A DNA stretch of 64,000 bases from Lichenibacterium minor. GTDB taxonomy: Bacteria; Pseudomonadota; Alphaproteobacteria; Rhizobiales; Beijerinckiaceae. Numbering within the stretch: position 1 is the first letter of the stretch; every line of letters starts with the position of its first letter. The position numbers and the translations under genes are program-made. Below the pieces are notes generated by a model. It saw only the letters and a list, made by a program, of their open reading frames with translations. It ran no database searches and was not told the DNA's origin. The stretch is taken from assembly GCF_004137685.1 (NCBI RefSeq), contig NZ_QYBB01000009.1, positions 62,001 through 126,000 on the forward strand. Direction: 5' to 3'. Below, one piece after another: positions 48,220 to 57,784 of this stretch.

Positions 48220-48279
48220 CCGGTTTCGGGGAGCCCGGCTTGAGCTGAGCTTCGGGACACAGAACGGATCGTCGACCGC

Positions 48280-49224
48280 ATGACCACCATGACCGAACCG
48301 GCCGGCCGCCACGAGGCCGCCTTCGCCGGCTCGCTCGCCCTGCCGGGCGACTATTGGGAGCTGCTGAAGCCCCGCGTGATGTCGCTGGTGATCTTCACCG
48401 CGGCGGCGGGCCTCGTCGTGGCCCCGGGCCACGTCAACATCGTCGTCGCGCTGGTGTCGCTGCTGGCCACCGCGGTCGGGGCCGGCGCCTCGGGCGCGCT
48501 CAACATGGCCTACGAGGCCGACATCGACGGCGTGATGAAGCGCACCAGCGGCCGCCCGATCCCCACCGGGCGCGTCACCTCGGGCGAGGCCACCGCCTTC
48601 GGCATCGTGCTGTCGGTCTTCTCCGTCATGCTGATCGGCATCGCGGCGAACTGGCTGTCGGCGGCGCTGCTCGCCTTCACCATCGTGTTCTACGCGCTGG
48701 TCTACACGGTGTGGCTGAAGCGCGCGACGCCGCAGAACATCGTGATCGGCGGCGCCGCCGGCGCCCTGCCCCCGATGATCGGCTATTCCATCGTGACCAA
48801 TTCGGTCACGCTCGACAGCGTCATCCTGTTCCTCATCATCTTCGTGTGGACGCCGCCGCACTTCTGGGCTCTCGCCCTCCTGAAGTCCGACGACTATGCC
48901 AAGGCCGGCATCCCGATGATGCCCAACGTCAAGGGCACGGCGCGCACGCGGGTCGAGATCCTGCTCTACACGATCGTGCTGGCGCCGCTCGGGGTCATGC
49001 CCTGGGCGACGGGGCTGGCCGGGCCGGTCTACGGGGTCGTGGCGGCCGTCACGGGCGCCGTCATGCTGTGGCTCGCGTGGCGCTGCTTCAGCGTGCGCGT
49101 CGGCACCGAGGCCGACAAGGCGGCCAAGAACCTGTTCGCCTTCTCGATCCTGTACCTGTTCCTGCTCTTCGCCGTTCTGCTGGCCGAGCGGGGGCTCGCG
49201 CTCGCGTCCCACCTCGGCCTGTGA
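48280..49224 (+). CDS. ctaB: Protohaem IX farnesyltransferase (haem O synthase)
   Basis: 314 residues, UbiA-family prenyltransferase. First Asp-rich motif [19 protein letters not shown], second loop [15 protein letters not shown], about nine helices. It farnesylates haem b to haem O, a precursor of haem A, using FPP. Starts with ATG at 48280, 105 bp after ctaD. Confidence 0.97.
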   Translation: MTTMTEPAGRHEAAFAGSLALPGDYWELLKPRVMSLVIFTAAAGLVVAPGHVNIVVALVSLLATAVGAGASGALNMAYEADIDGVMKRTSGRPIPTGRVTSGEATAFGIVLSVFSVMLIGIAANWLSAALLAFTIVFYALVYTVWLKRATPQNIVIGGAAGALPPMIGYSIVTNSVTLDSVILFLIIFVWTPPHFWALALLKSDDYAKAGIPMMPNVKGTARTRVEILLYTIVLAPLGVMPWATGLAGPVYGVVAAVTGAVMLWLAWRCFSVRVGTEADKAAKNLFAFSILYLFLLFAVLLAERGLALASHLGL

Positions 49225-49228
49225 TCCC

Positions 49229-49396
49229 ATGGCGCGCCCGAAGCCACCCACCGGCATCGTCCTGTCGCCCGCGCAGCAGCGCAGCCGCCGCGCCCGCAAC
49301 GTGGCGATCGGCGTCGCGGTCGGCCTGCTCGTGCTGCTCGTCTACGCGCTGACCATCGCCAAGCTCGGCGGCCACGTCGGCGACAGGGCTCTGTGA
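49229..49396 (+). CDS. Small membrane protein of the cytochrome oxidase cluster (CoxF-like)
   Basis: 55 residues: MARPKPPTGIVLSPAQQ, a basic stretch RSRRARN, then one helix (VAIGVAVGLLVLLVYALTIAKL). Begins 5 bp after the ctaB stop. Tiny proteins of this form lie between ctaB and ctaG in many alphaproteobacteria and are annotated CoxF or as hypothetical; a role in assembly is assumed from position. Easily missed because it is short. Confidence 0.8.
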   Translation: MARPKPPTGIVLSPAQQRSRRARNVAIGVAVGLLVLLVYALTIAKLGGHVGDRAL

Positions 49397-49457
49397 CCCG
49401 GTCGGCCCCCCGCACGGCTCATCCCCGCGCGGGCGGCGATGGGCGGAGGATCGAAAC

Positions 49458-50045
49458 GTGACCGACCCGAACGCCATCCCCGACGCCGCCCACCACCGCC
49501 GCACCGCATTGGCGGTGCTGGGCATCGTGGCGGCGATGCTGGGGCTCGCCTACGCGGCCGTGCCGCTGTACCGCGTGTTCTGCCGCGCCACGGGCTACGG
49601 CGGCACGCCCCAGGTGGCGACGGCCGGCGCGGCGACGCGGGGCGCGCGGACGCTGAACGTGCGTTTCGACGCCAACGTGGCGCCGGGCCTGCCGTGGCGC
49701 TTCGAGCCGGAAACGCCCGAGATGGCGGTGCGCACCGGGCAGACCGTGACGGTGTTCTTCAAGGTGCGCAACATGGCGGGGCGCGACACCGCCGCCAACG
49801 CGCAATACAACATCACGCCCGACATCGGCGGCTTCTACTTCAACAAGATCGCCTGCTTCTGCTTCGACGAGCAGCACCTCGGGCCGGACGAGACGGCCGA
49901 GCTGCCCGTCGTCTTCTTCCTCGACCCCAAGCTCGAAGCCGACCCGACCATGAAGGACGTCGACAGCCTGACGCTGAGCTACACGTTCTTCGCCGCCAAA
50001 CCCGCCAAGGCGGCCTCGACTGCGGTGGCGACGCCGAAGCTTTGA
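49458..50045 (+). CDS. ctaG: Cytochrome c oxidase assembly protein CtaG/Cox11
   Basis: 195 residues. One N-terminal helix (ALAVLGIVAAMLGLAYAAVPLYRVFC), then a periplasmic immunoglobulin-like domain with the copper-binding pair KIACFCF and the preceding YNITPDIGGFYF. It delivers copper to the CuB site of CtaD. Start is a GTG at 49458. Confidence 0.96.
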   Translation: MTDPNAIPDAAHHRRTALAVLGIVAAMLGLAYAAVPLYRVFCRATGYGGTPQVATAGAATRGARTLNVRFDANVAPGLPWRFEPETPEMAVRTGQTVTVFFKVRNMAGRDTAANAQYNITPDIGGFYFNKIACFCFDEQHLGPDETAELPVVFFLDPKLEADPTMKDVDSLTLSYTFFAAKPAKAASTAVATPKL

Positions 50046-50065
50046 GCCGGCCTCCCGAAGCCCGC

Positions 50066-50094
50066 GGGCTCCGGCGGGGTTCGGGGCGGAGCCC
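50066..50094. repeat. GC hairpin between ctaG and ctaE
   Basis: GGGCTCCG (50066-50073) pairs with CGGAGCCC (50087-50094); the loop contains GGGGTTCGGGG. It resembles the GGGGCTCCGCCCC elements near 43.4 and 43.85 kb. The whole 256-bp gap between the genes carries no small ORF I can support. Confidence 0.55.
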
Positions 50095-50301
50095 CACGCG
50101 GGATGCGCCGGGCCTCAGGCCCGCCCGCCATTCCGGCCTCGTGGCGGGAGCCGGCGGTACGGCGGGGCGCCGCCGTCGCGGGCCGCGCGCCTTGGCCGTT
50201 GCCGCAGGGGTCGCGCCCGCGTAACATCCATCCCCGACGGACGTCGGCGCGAGACCGAAGCGGCGACCCCGCGAGGGCCGCCCGCCCCGAGAGGAACATC
50301 G

Positions 50302-51171
50302 ATGGCCGACGGACACGCCAAGCCGAACCACGATTATCACATCCTGCCGCTGAGCCCCTGGCCGCTGCTGGGGTCGTTCAGCGCCTTCGTGATGGCGATC
50401 GGCGGCATCGCCTGGATGAAGCACATGCCGATGCTGGGGGCGCCGATCGGCCCCTACGTGTTCGGCGCCGGCCTGCTCGGCGTGCTCTACACCATGCTGT
50501 CGTGGTGGGGCGACGTCATCCGCGAATCGAAGCAGGGCGACCACACCCGCGTGGTGCAGATCTCGCTGCGCTACGGGATGATCCTGTTCATCGCCTCCGA
50601 GGTGATGTTCTTCGTGGCCTGGTTCTGGGCCTATTTCGACGTGAGCCTGTTTCCCGGCTTCTCGCTGCAATACCTGCGCACGGACTTCACCGGCGGCCAC
50701 TGGCCGCCGAAGGGCGTGTCGACCATCGACGCCTTCCACCTGCCGCTGTTCAACACGCTGATCCTGCTGACCTCGGGCACCACCATCACCTGGGCGCATC
50801 ACGCGATGCTGCTGAACGACCGGCGCTCCGTCACCTTCGCGCTGATCCTGACGGTGCTGCTGGGGCTGCTGTTCACCAGCGTGCAGGTCTTCGAATACAG
50901 CGACGCGCCCTTCGCCTTCAAGAACAGCATCTACGGCTCGACCTTCTTCATGGCGACCGGCTTCCACGGTTTCCACGTGGTCATCGGCACGATATTCCTG
51001 GCGATCTGCCTGGTTCGGGCGTCCAACGGACAATACACGTCGCGCCGCCACCTCGGCTTCGAGTTCGCCGCCTGGTACTGGCACTTCGTGGACGTGGTGT
51101 GGCTGTTCCTGTTCGTGGCCATCTACGTTTGGGGCTCGTGGGGCGTGGCGACGACCGGCGCGGCGGGCTGA
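50302..51171 (+). CDS. ctaE: Cytochrome c oxidase subunit III
   Basis: 289 residues, seven helices. Signatures: YHILPLSPWPLLGSFSAF at the N-terminus, SEVMFFVAWFWAYF with the conserved Glu, TSGTTITWAHHA, and GFHGFHVVIGTIFL. It stabilises the CtaC-CtaD core. The ATG at 50302 is preceded by GAGAGGA. Confidence 0.97.
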   Translation: MADGHAKPNHDYHILPLSPWPLLGSFSAFVMAIGGIAWMKHMPMLGAPIGPYVFGAGLLGVLYTMLSWWGDVIRESKQGDHTRVVQISLRYGMILFIASEVMFFVAWFWAYFDVSLFPGFSLQYLRTDFTGGHWPPKGVSTIDAFHLPLFNTLILLTSGTTITWAHHAMLLNDRRSVTFALILTVLLGLLFTSVQVFEYSDAPFAFKNSIYGSTFFMATGFHGFHVVIGTIFLAICLVRASNGQYTSRRHLGFEFAAWYWHFVDVVWLFLFVAIYVWGSWGVATTGAAG

Positions 51172-51233
51172 GCCCATCATCGTCGACGGGGCGGCCGCTC
51201 GGCCGCCCTGCCCGTATCCGGGGATCGATCACC

Positions 51234-51608
51234 ATGGCGCTCGCCGACCATCCCGCCGTGTCCCCCGGGCCCGCCGGGCTGCGCGGGCGCTGCCCGCACT
51301 GCGGCCGCGGCAAGCTGTTCCGCGGCTTCATCGACGTCGCCGAGCGCTGCACCGTGTGCGGGCTGGGCTACGGCTTCGCGGATGCGGGCGACGGGCCGGC
51401 GTTCTTCGTGTCCTTCGCGGCGCTGATCGTGGTGGTGGGGCTGGCGCTCGTCATCGACGCCGCCTACGAGCCTCCGACATGGCTGCTGATGCTCATCCTC
51501 CTGCCGCTGGCGCTGGCGCTCTGCCTGGGGACGCTGCGCCCCGTCAAGGGCCTGATGATCGGCCTGCAGTACCGCAACAAGGCCGAGCAGGGCCGGATCG
51601 CGAAGTGA
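51234..51608 (+). CDS. DUF983 membrane protein with zinc-ribbon cysteines
   Basis: 124 residues. N-terminal RGRCPHCGRGKLFRGF and CTVCGLGY give two C-x2-C pairs, followed by two or three membrane helices (FFVSFAALIVVVGLALVI and LLMLILLPLALALCLG). DUF983 genes commonly sit between ctaE and surf1 in alphaproteobacteria and are presumed oxidase assembly factors. Overlaps surf1 by 4 nt (GTGA). Confidence 0.9.
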   Translation: MALADHPAVSPGPAGLRGRCPHCGRGKLFRGFIDVAERCTVCGLGYGFADAGDGPAFFVSFAALIVVVGLALVIDAAYEPPTWLLMLILLPLALALCLGTLRPVKGLMIGLQYRNKAEQGRIAK

Positions 51609-52369
51609 CGCGGGTCGCCGTCGCGCGGCGCCCGGCCGCGCGTTGGACGAGCCTGATCCCGCCCGCCATCGTGACGCTGGCCGTGGCGGCGGGGCTGGTC
51701 GGGCTCGGCGTCTGGCAGCTGCAGCGCCTCGCCTGGAAGGACGCGCTGGTCCGCACCGTCGAGCAGCGCACCGTGGCGCCCCCCGTCCCCCTGCCCCCGC
51801 GCGCCGAGTGGGCCGCGCTGAAGCCCGACGCCTACGAGTACTGCCGCGTCGCCGCCACCGGCACCTTCGACCACGCGCGGGAGGTCCACGTCTACCGCCC
51901 GCTCGTCAGCGCGCGCGGTCCCCAGCACGGCCTGGGCGACATCGTCCTGACGCCGTTCCACCTGGCGTCCGGCGGCACCGTGATCGTGAACCGGGGCTTC
52001 GTGCCGAGCGAGCGGCTCGACCCCGCGACGCGCGCCGCCGGGCAGGTCGCCGGCCCGGTGACGATCACCGGGCTGATGCGCTCGCCCCAGGAGCGCAACG
52101 CCTTCACGCCCGCCGACGACACGGCCCGAAACCAGTGGTTCACCGCCGACCCGGCCGCCGTGGCGCGGTTCCACGGCATCGGCGACGCCGCGCCCTTCAC
52201 CGTCGACGAGGACGCCGGCCAAGCCCCGGGCGGCCTGCCGCAGGGCGGCGAAACCGTGCTCGATTTCCCCAACAGCCACCTCCAATACGCGCTGACGTGG
52301 TTCGGGTCGGCGCTCGCCCTGCTCGGGGCCTTCGGCGCCTGGGCGTGGCGGCAGGTGAAGGGCACCTGA
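51605..52369 (+). CDS. SURF1 family cytochrome oxidase biogenesis protein
   Basis: 254 residues. Two terminal helices frame a periplasmic domain. The N-terminal GLGVWQLQRLAWKD and the C-terminal NSHLQYALTWFGSALALLG are the family signatures. Needed for haem a/a3 insertion into subunit I. The GTG start is coupled to the DUF983 gene. Last gene of the oxidase cluster. Confidence 0.94.
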   Translation: MTRVAVARRPAARWTSLIPPAIVTLAVAAGLVGLGVWQLQRLAWKDALVRTVEQRTVAPPVPLPPRAEWAALKPDAYEYCRVAATGTFDHAREVHVYRPLVSARGPQHGLGDIVLTPFHLASGGTVIVNRGFVPSERLDPATRAAGQVAGPVTITGLMRSPQERNAFTPADDTARNQWFTADPAAVARFHGIGDAAPFTVDEDAGQAPGGLPQGGETVLDFPNSHLQYALTWFGSALALLGAFGAWAWRQVKGT

Positions 52370-52465
52370 AGGCTTCCGGCTCCGGCGGCGCCCGTTCTCG
52401 ACCGACCGGGCGCCCCGCCGCCGCGCGATGCCGGGCCCACCCCGCCCGCATCGGTCCACACGTTC

Positions 52466-52500
52466 CATCTTGACGAAAATTCGGAAGATGTGTTTCATCT
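52466..52500 (+). promoter_or_regulatory. Promoter/operator candidate for the iol genes
   Basis: A small AT-rich island upstream of iolC. TTGACG (52470-52475) is a good -35 box; the -10 at the right distance (TTTCAT, 52493-52498) is weak. CATCTT (52466-52471) pairs with AAGATG (52485-52490), and AGATG (52486-52490) also pairs with CATCT (52496-52500), giving overlapping inverted repeats that could bind a regulator such as an IolR-type protein. The regulator gene is not in the window. Confidence 0.5.
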
Positions 52501-52565
52501 CGGCATGAACGGGACTGCCGGGCTCGCGCCCGGCGCCACCCGTCGCGCATCCCGGGAGGGCCGCC

Positions 52566-54500
52566 ATGGCGCAGCCGACACTCGACGTCATCACCATCGG
52601 CCGTTCCTCCGTCGACCTCTACGGCGCCCAGGTCGGCGGCCGGCTGGAGGACATGGCGAGCTTTTCCAAGGCGGTCGGCGGCTGCCCGGCCAACATCGCT
52701 ATCGGCACCGCCCGGCTCGGCCTGCGCTCCGGCCTCGTCACCCGCGTCGGCGACGAGCACATGGGCCGTTTCGTCCGCGAACAGTTGGCCCGCGAGGGCG
52801 TCGACACCGCGGGCGTCCACACCGACCCCGAGCGGCTGACGTCGCTGGTGCTGCTCGGCATTCGCGACGAGAAGCGCTTCCCGCTGATCTTCTACCGCGA
52901 GAACTGCGCCGATTCCGCCCTGTCCCCCGAGGACATCGACGAGGCCCACATCGCTTCCGCGGCCGCGATCGTGGTGACGGGCACGCATTTCGCCAAGGCT
53001 TCCACCGCCGCGGCGCAGAGCCTCGCGATCCGCCACGCCAGGGCGCACGGCCGCAAGGTCGTGTTCGACGTCGACTACCGCCCGAACCTGTGGGGCTTGG
53101 CCGGCCACGGCGCCGGCGAAGAGCGCTTCATCGCTTCCGACGCGGTGTCGGCCCACCTGGCCCCCGTGCTGGCGGACTGCGACGTCATCATCGGCACCGA
53201 GGAGGAGCTGATGATCGCCGGCGGCACCGAAGAGCCGCTCGACGCCATCCGCGCCATCCGGGCGCTCAGCCCCGGCGCCCTGATCGTGTGCAAGCGCGGC
53301 CCGATGGGCTGCGTCGCCTTCGACGGCGCCATCCCGGACGCGATCGACGCCGGCATCCGGGGGCCCGGGTTCCCGGTCGAGGTCTACAACGTGCTCGGCG
53401 CCGGCGACGCCTTCATGTCGGGCTTCCTGCGCGGCTACCTCCGCGGCGAGCCGATCGAGACCGCGCTGGCCTTCGCCAATGCCTGCGGTGCCTTCGCGGT
53501 GTCGCGGCTGCTGTGTTCGGCCGAATATCCCACCTGGGACGAGCTGCAGCACTTCCTGCGCCACGGGCCCGCGACCCGGCAGCTGCGGTTCGACCGCGCG
53601 TTGAACGACCTCCACTGGGCGACGACGCGCGACGCCCGCACCCCCGAGGCCGCGCATCCCCGCTCCGTCATGGCCTTCGCCATCGACCACCGCATGCAGC
53701 TCGAAGCCATGGCGGACGAGGCCGGCGTCCCCCGCGACCGCATCCGCCACCTCAAGGTGCTGGCCGTCGAGGCCGCGGCGCGCGTGGCGGCGGGGCGGCC
53801 GGGCTTCGGCATGCTGATCGACGGCACCTACGGCCGCGAAGCCCTGTTCCGCGCCGCCGACCACGGGTTCTGGATCGGCCGCCCCGTGGAACAGCCGGGA
53901 TCGCGCCCGCTCGACATCGACGGCGGCGGCTCCCTGGCGGCGAAGCTGATCGAGTGGCCGGTCGACCATTGCGTCAAGTGCCTGTGCTTCATGCACCCGG
54001 ACGATCCCGCCGAGCTCCAGGCGCGCCAGGAACGCGAGCTCGCCCGCCTTCAGGACGCGGCCCGCACGGTCGGCCGCGAACTGCTCGTCGAGATCATCGC
54101 GGGCAAGCACGGCCCCCTCGCCGACGACACTGTGGCCCGCGTGATCGCCCGCCTCTACGCCGTTGGCATCCGCCCGGACTGGTGGAAGCTCGAAGGCCAG
54201 CCTTCCGCCGCCGCCTGGGCGGGGGTGGCGGCGACGATCCGCGAACACGACCCGCGCTGCCGCGGCATCATGCTGCTCGGGCTCGACGCGCCGTCCGACG
54301 CCCTGCGCGACCAGTTCCGGCTGGCGGCGGACTGCGACCTCGTGCGCGGCTTCGCGGTGGGCCGCACGATCTTCGGCGAACCCGCGCGGGCGTGGCTCGG
54401 CGGAAAGCTGGACGACCGCGACGTGGTCGCCCGCATGGCGGAGCGCTTCGCCGGGCTCGTCGACGGCTGGACGGCGCTCCGCCCGGACGCGACGGCCTGA
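52566..54500 (+). CDS. iolC: Bifunctional 5-dehydro-2-deoxygluconokinase / DUF2090 (aldolase-like) protein
   Basis: 644 residues. Residues 1-325 are a PfkB-type kinase (ITIGRSSVDLYG, VGGCPANIAIGTARLG, NVLGAGDAFMSGFL) corresponding to IolC. Residues about 345-640 are a DUF2090 TIM-barrel domain (SVMAFAIDHRMQLE, GMLIDGTYGREALF, VEIIAGKHG, GFAVGRTIF) proposed to act as the phospho-aldolase (IolJ-like). The two consecutive steps of myo-inositol breakdown would thus sit in one polypeptide, a known proteobacterial arrangement. First gene of iolCDE. Confidence 0.93.
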   Translation: MAQPTLDVITIGRSSVDLYGAQVGGRLEDMASFSKAVGGCPANIAIGTARLGLRSGLVTRVGDEHMGRFVREQLAREGVDTAGVHTDPERLTSLVLLGIRDEKRFPLIFYRENCADSALSPEDIDEAHIASAAAIVVTGTHFAKASTAAAQSLAIRHARAHGRKVVFDVDYRPNLWGLAGHGAGEERFIASDAVSAHLAPVLADCDVIIGTEEELMIAGGTEEPLDAIRAIRALSPGALIVCKRGPMGCVAFDGAIPDAIDAGIRGPGFPVEVYNVLGAGDAFMSGFLRGYLRGEPIETALAFANACGAFAVSRLLCSAEYPTWDELQHFLRHGPATRQLRFDRALNDLHWATTRDARTPEAAHPRSVMAFAIDHRMQLEAMADEAGVPRDRIRHLKVLAVEAAARVAAGRPGFGMLIDGTYGREALFRAADHGFWIGRPVEQPGSRPLDIDGGGSLAAKLIEWPVDHCVKCLCFMHPDDPAELQARQERELARLQDAARTVGRELLVEIIAGKHGPLADDTVARVIARLYAVGIRPDWWKLEGQPSAAAWAGVAATIREHDPRCRGIMLLGLDAPSDALRDQFRLAADCDLVRGFAVGRTIFGEPARAWLGGKLDDRDVVARMAERFAGLVDGWTALRPDATA

Positions 54501-54535
54501 TCCCGGCCGGACGAAGCCACCGAGGGGAGGACAGC

Positions 54536-56383
54536 ATGGGTACGATCCGCTTGACGGCCGCGCAGGCCCTGGTGCGCTTCCTCGCCGCGCAGGCGACGGA
54601 GGTGGACGGGGAACGCCTGCCGCTCTTCGCCGGCTGCTGGGCCATCTTCGGCCACGGCAACGTGTCGGGGATGGGGGAAGCGCTTCACGGCGCGCGCGAC
54701 AGCTTCCCCACCTTCCGCGCCCACAACGAACAGGGCATGGCCCACGCCGCCATCGCCTTCGCCAAGGCGAGCCGGCGGCGGCGCATGATGGCCTGCACGA
54801 CGTCGATCGGCCCCGGCGCCACCAACATGGTCACGGCCTGCGCGCTGGCCCACGTCAACCGCCTGCCGGTGCTGTTCATCCCCGGCGACGTCTTCGCGTC
54901 CCGCCGCCCCGACCCCGTGCTGCAGCAGGTCGAAAGCTTCGCCGACGGCACCGTGACGGCTTCGGACTGCTTCCGCCCCGTGTCGCGCTATTTCGACCGC
55001 ATCACGCGGCCCGAGCAGATCATGCCGGCGCTGGAGCGGGCGATGGCGGTCCTCACCGACCCGGCGGAGTGCGGCCCCGTCACGCTGTCCTTCTGCCAGG
55101 ACGTCCAGGCGGAAGCCTGCGACTATCCGGAAGCGTTCTTCGCGCCGCGCCTGCGCCGCATCCGCCGCCCCGCCCCCGACGCCGGGGAGCTGGAAGCCGC
55201 CGCCGAGGCGCTCCGCCGGGCCCGGCGCCCGGTGGTGGTGTCGGGGGGCGGCGTGCTCTACGCCGGGGCCGAAGATCTCCTCGGCGGCTTCGCGCAACGG
55301 CACGGCCTGCCCGTGGTGGAAACCCAGGCCGGCAAGTCGGCGCTGCCGGACGACCACCCCCATTGCATGGGGGCCGTGGGCGTCACCGGCACGGGGGCCT
55401 CCAACGCGCTGGTGGCCGAGGCCGACCTCATCCTCGCGGTCGGCACCCGGCTCGCCGACTTCACCACGGGCTCGGCGGCGCTGATCGGCGGCACGCCCGC
55501 CGACATCGTGATGCTCAACGCGGCGGGCTTCGACGCGGGCAAGTTCGGCGCCCTGCCGCTCGTCGCCGACGCCCTCGTGGGGCTCGAAGCGCTCGACGCC
55601 GCGCTCGGCCAGCACCGCGCCCCCGCGGCCTGGACCGACCGCATGGCCCAGGAGAAGGCCGCCTGGGCCGGAACGGCCGCCGGCTTCACGGCCCCGACGG
55701 ACGCCGCCCTGCCCTCGGACGCCCAGGTGATCGGCGCCGTGCAGCGCGCCGGGCGCCCGTCCGACGTCGTGGTCTGCGCCGCGGGCGGGCTGCCGGGCGA
55801 ACTGCACAAGCTGTGGAAGACGGGAAACGCGCTCGGCTACCACGTCGAATACGGCTACTCCTGCATGGGATACGAGATCGCCGGCGGCCTCGGCGTCAAG
55901 ATGGCGCTGCCGGACCGCGAGGTGGTCGTGATGGTGGGCGACGGCTCCTACCTGATGATGAACTCCGAGATCGCCACCTCGGTGATGCTGGGGCTGAAGC
56001 TGACGATCGTGCTGCTCGACAACGGCGGCTACGGCTGCATCAACCGCCTGCAGGCGGCGTGCGGCGGTGCGCCGTTCAACAACATGCTGGCGGACAGCCG
56101 CCACGTCGCCCTGCCCGCCATCGATTTCGTCGCCCACGCCCGCAGCCTCGGCGCGGAAGCCCGCAAGGTGTCGGGGGTGGCGGAGCTGGAAGACGCCCTG
56201 GCGGAGGCGCGCCCGCGCGCCGTCACGCAGCTGATCCTCGTCGACACCGACGCCGGGCCGTCCACGGGCGCGGGCGGCCATTGGTGGGACGTGGCGGTGC
56301 CGGAAGTTTCGGTGCGGCGCGACGTCGACGCCGCGCGCGAGCGCCGCGAAGCGCAGCTGCGCTTCCAGCGCTTCGCCAACTGA
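54536..56383 (+). CDS. iolD: 3D-(3,5/4)-trihydroxycyclohexane-1,2-dione acylhydrolase
   Basis: 615 residues, thiamine-diphosphate enzyme. N-terminal pyrimidine-binding part with FGHGNVSGMGEAL and HNEQGMAHAA (catalytic Glu); SIGPGATNMVTA in the middle; C-terminal ThDP/Mg motif GDGSYLMMNSEI followed by DNGGYGCINRLQ. It opens the ring of the inositol-derived diketone. GGGGAGG precedes the ATG, 35 bp after iolC. Confidence 0.96.
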   Translation: MGTIRLTAAQALVRFLAAQATEVDGERLPLFAGCWAIFGHGNVSGMGEALHGARDSFPTFRAHNEQGMAHAAIAFAKASRRRRMMACTTSIGPGATNMVTACALAHVNRLPVLFIPGDVFASRRPDPVLQQVESFADGTVTASDCFRPVSRYFDRITRPEQIMPALERAMAVLTDPAECGPVTLSFCQDVQAEACDYPEAFFAPRLRRIRRPAPDAGELEAAAEALRRARRPVVVSGGGVLYAGAEDLLGGFAQRHGLPVVETQAGKSALPDDHPHCMGAVGVTGTGASNALVAEADLILAVGTRLADFTTGSAALIGGTPADIVMLNAAGFDAGKFGALPLVADALVGLEALDAALGQHRAPAAWTDRMAQEKAAWAGTAAGFTAPTDAALPSDAQVIGAVQRAGRPSDVVVCAAGGLPGELHKLWKTGNALGYHVEYGYSCMGYEIAGGLGVKMALPDREVVVMVGDGSYLMMNSEIATSVMLGLKLTIVLLDNGGYGCINRLQAACGGAPFNNMLADSRHVALPAIDFVAHARSLGAEARKVSGVAELEDALAEARPRAVTQLILVDTDAGPSTGAGGHWWDVAVPEVSVRRDVDAARERREAQLRFQRFAN

Positions 56384-56468
56384 CACGGGCGGTCGAAAGC
56401 CTCGGCCGCCGGCCATCGCGAACCCGCGCCGCCGCCCGTGCGGCGCGACCCGACAGGAAGACCCTGAG

Positions 56469-57368
56469 ATGACGATCCGCATCGGCGCCAACCCCATCGG
56501 CTGGACCAACGACGACCTGCAGCACATCGGCGGCGACACGCCGCTGGAAACCTGCCTCGCCGAAGCCCGGCAGGCGGGCATCGAGGGCATGGAGCTCGGC
56601 CACAAGTTCCCGCGCGAGCCCGAAGCCCTGAAGGCCGCGCTGGCGCCCTTCGGCCTCGCCTGCGTGGCGGGCTGGCACTCGATCGAGCTGCTGAACCGCT
56701 CCGCCGAGGAGGAGTTCGCGCTGGCCAAGCCCCATCGCGACCTGCTGCGCGCCATGGGGACGGACGTGTTCATCGTCGCGGAAACGTCGAACTGCATCCA
56801 CGGCCTGAGGGACGTGCCGCTGTCGCGCCGCCCGAAGCTCGCGCCGGGCGACTGGGCCGGCTACGGGGCGCGGATCACGCGGCTCGCGGAGCTGCTGGCC
56901 GCCGAAGGGCTGCGGCTGTGCTACCACCACCACATGGGCACGATCGTTGAGACCGAGGCCGACATCGACGCCTTCATGGCGCACACGCGGGCGCCGGCGC
57001 AGCTGCTGCTCGACACCGGCCACGCCACCTGGGGCGGCGCCGACCCCGCGGCGCTGGCTGCGCGCTACCGCGACCGAATCGGCCACGTCCACGTCAAGGA
57101 CGTGCGCCGTGACGTGATGACCCGCGCGCGCGCCGAGGACTGGAGCTTCCTCGACGCCGTGCTGGGCCCGGGGGCGGAGATCGGCATCTACACGGTGCCG
57201 GGCGACGGCATGGTGGACTACCCGGCGGTGTTCCGGGCCCTGCCGGATTACGCGGGCTGGGTGGTGATCGAGGCGGAGCAGGACCCCGCGAAGGCGGATC
57301 CGCTGCGCTACGCCACGATGGGGGTCGAGAACCTGAAGCGCTTCCTCGCCGAAGCGGGGCTGCGCTGA
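56469..57368 (+). CDS. iolE: 2-keto-myo-inositol dehydratase
   Basis: 299 residues, xylose-isomerase-like TIM barrel. RIGANPIGWTNDDL at the start and the metal-site segments GMELGHKFP, YHHHMGTIVE, LLLDTGHATWGG and GHVHVKDVR match IolE. It dehydrates scyllo-inosose to the trione-type intermediate used by IolD. iolB, iolG and the inositol transporter are not in the window. Confidence 0.95.
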   Translation: MTIRIGANPIGWTNDDLQHIGGDTPLETCLAEARQAGIEGMELGHKFPREPEALKAALAPFGLACVAGWHSIELLNRSAEEEFALAKPHRDLLRAMGTDVFIVAETSNCIHGLRDVPLSRRPKLAPGDWAGYGARITRLAELLAAEGLRLCYHHHMGTIVETEADIDAFMAHTRAPAQLLLDTGHATWGGADPAALAARYRDRIGHVHVKDVRRDVMTRARAEDWSFLDAVLGPGAEIGIYTVPGDGMVDYPAVFRALPDYAGWVVIEAEQDPAKADPLRYATMGVENLKRFLAEAGLR

Positions 57369-57784
57369 CGCCTTTGGCGCCCGCCTCGGCGCGCGTCACC
57401 ACCCCTGGGTTTGTGCCTCCGCGGGCACGTCACGCGATCGTGTGACGCGATCCGATCGCGATCTCCCCCGAGTGCACCGAGCCGGGCAGACGGTCCACCG
57501 TCTGTCCGGCTCGCGCCGGTGCACCGCCCATGGGCCGATGGGCCGACGTGTCCGGACGGACGGATCACCCGTTCGGGGCGGATCGCCGGCGGCGCCGCGC
57601 CCGCGGGGCCGGGGCGGCCCGCAAAGCAAACCCGGTCTTCGAAAATACGCCTCGGCGCCTCCGCGGCCGCATTGACCGCGCCTTCGGATCCGTGACACCC
57701 TTCCGCCAACGCCGCGCCGGAACCGCCCCATCGAGAGGCGGGCGGGACGGGGGAGGACAGGGCCGACGCCGCTCCGACGGGGCG
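57369..57784. other. Intergenic region with large inverted repeats between iolE and the ABC importer
   Basis: About 415 bp. It holds a near-perfect 18-bp palindrome GTCACGCGATCGTGTGAC (57429-57446), a possible regulator site. It also holds a long foldback at 57472-57524: outer arms GTGCACC/GGTGCAC and an inner 16-bp stem (57479-57494 with 57497-57512, one G-T). A short direct repeat GGGCCGATGGGCCGA follows. No convincing gene; the promoter of the importer operon is expected in the right half. Confidence 0.6.
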
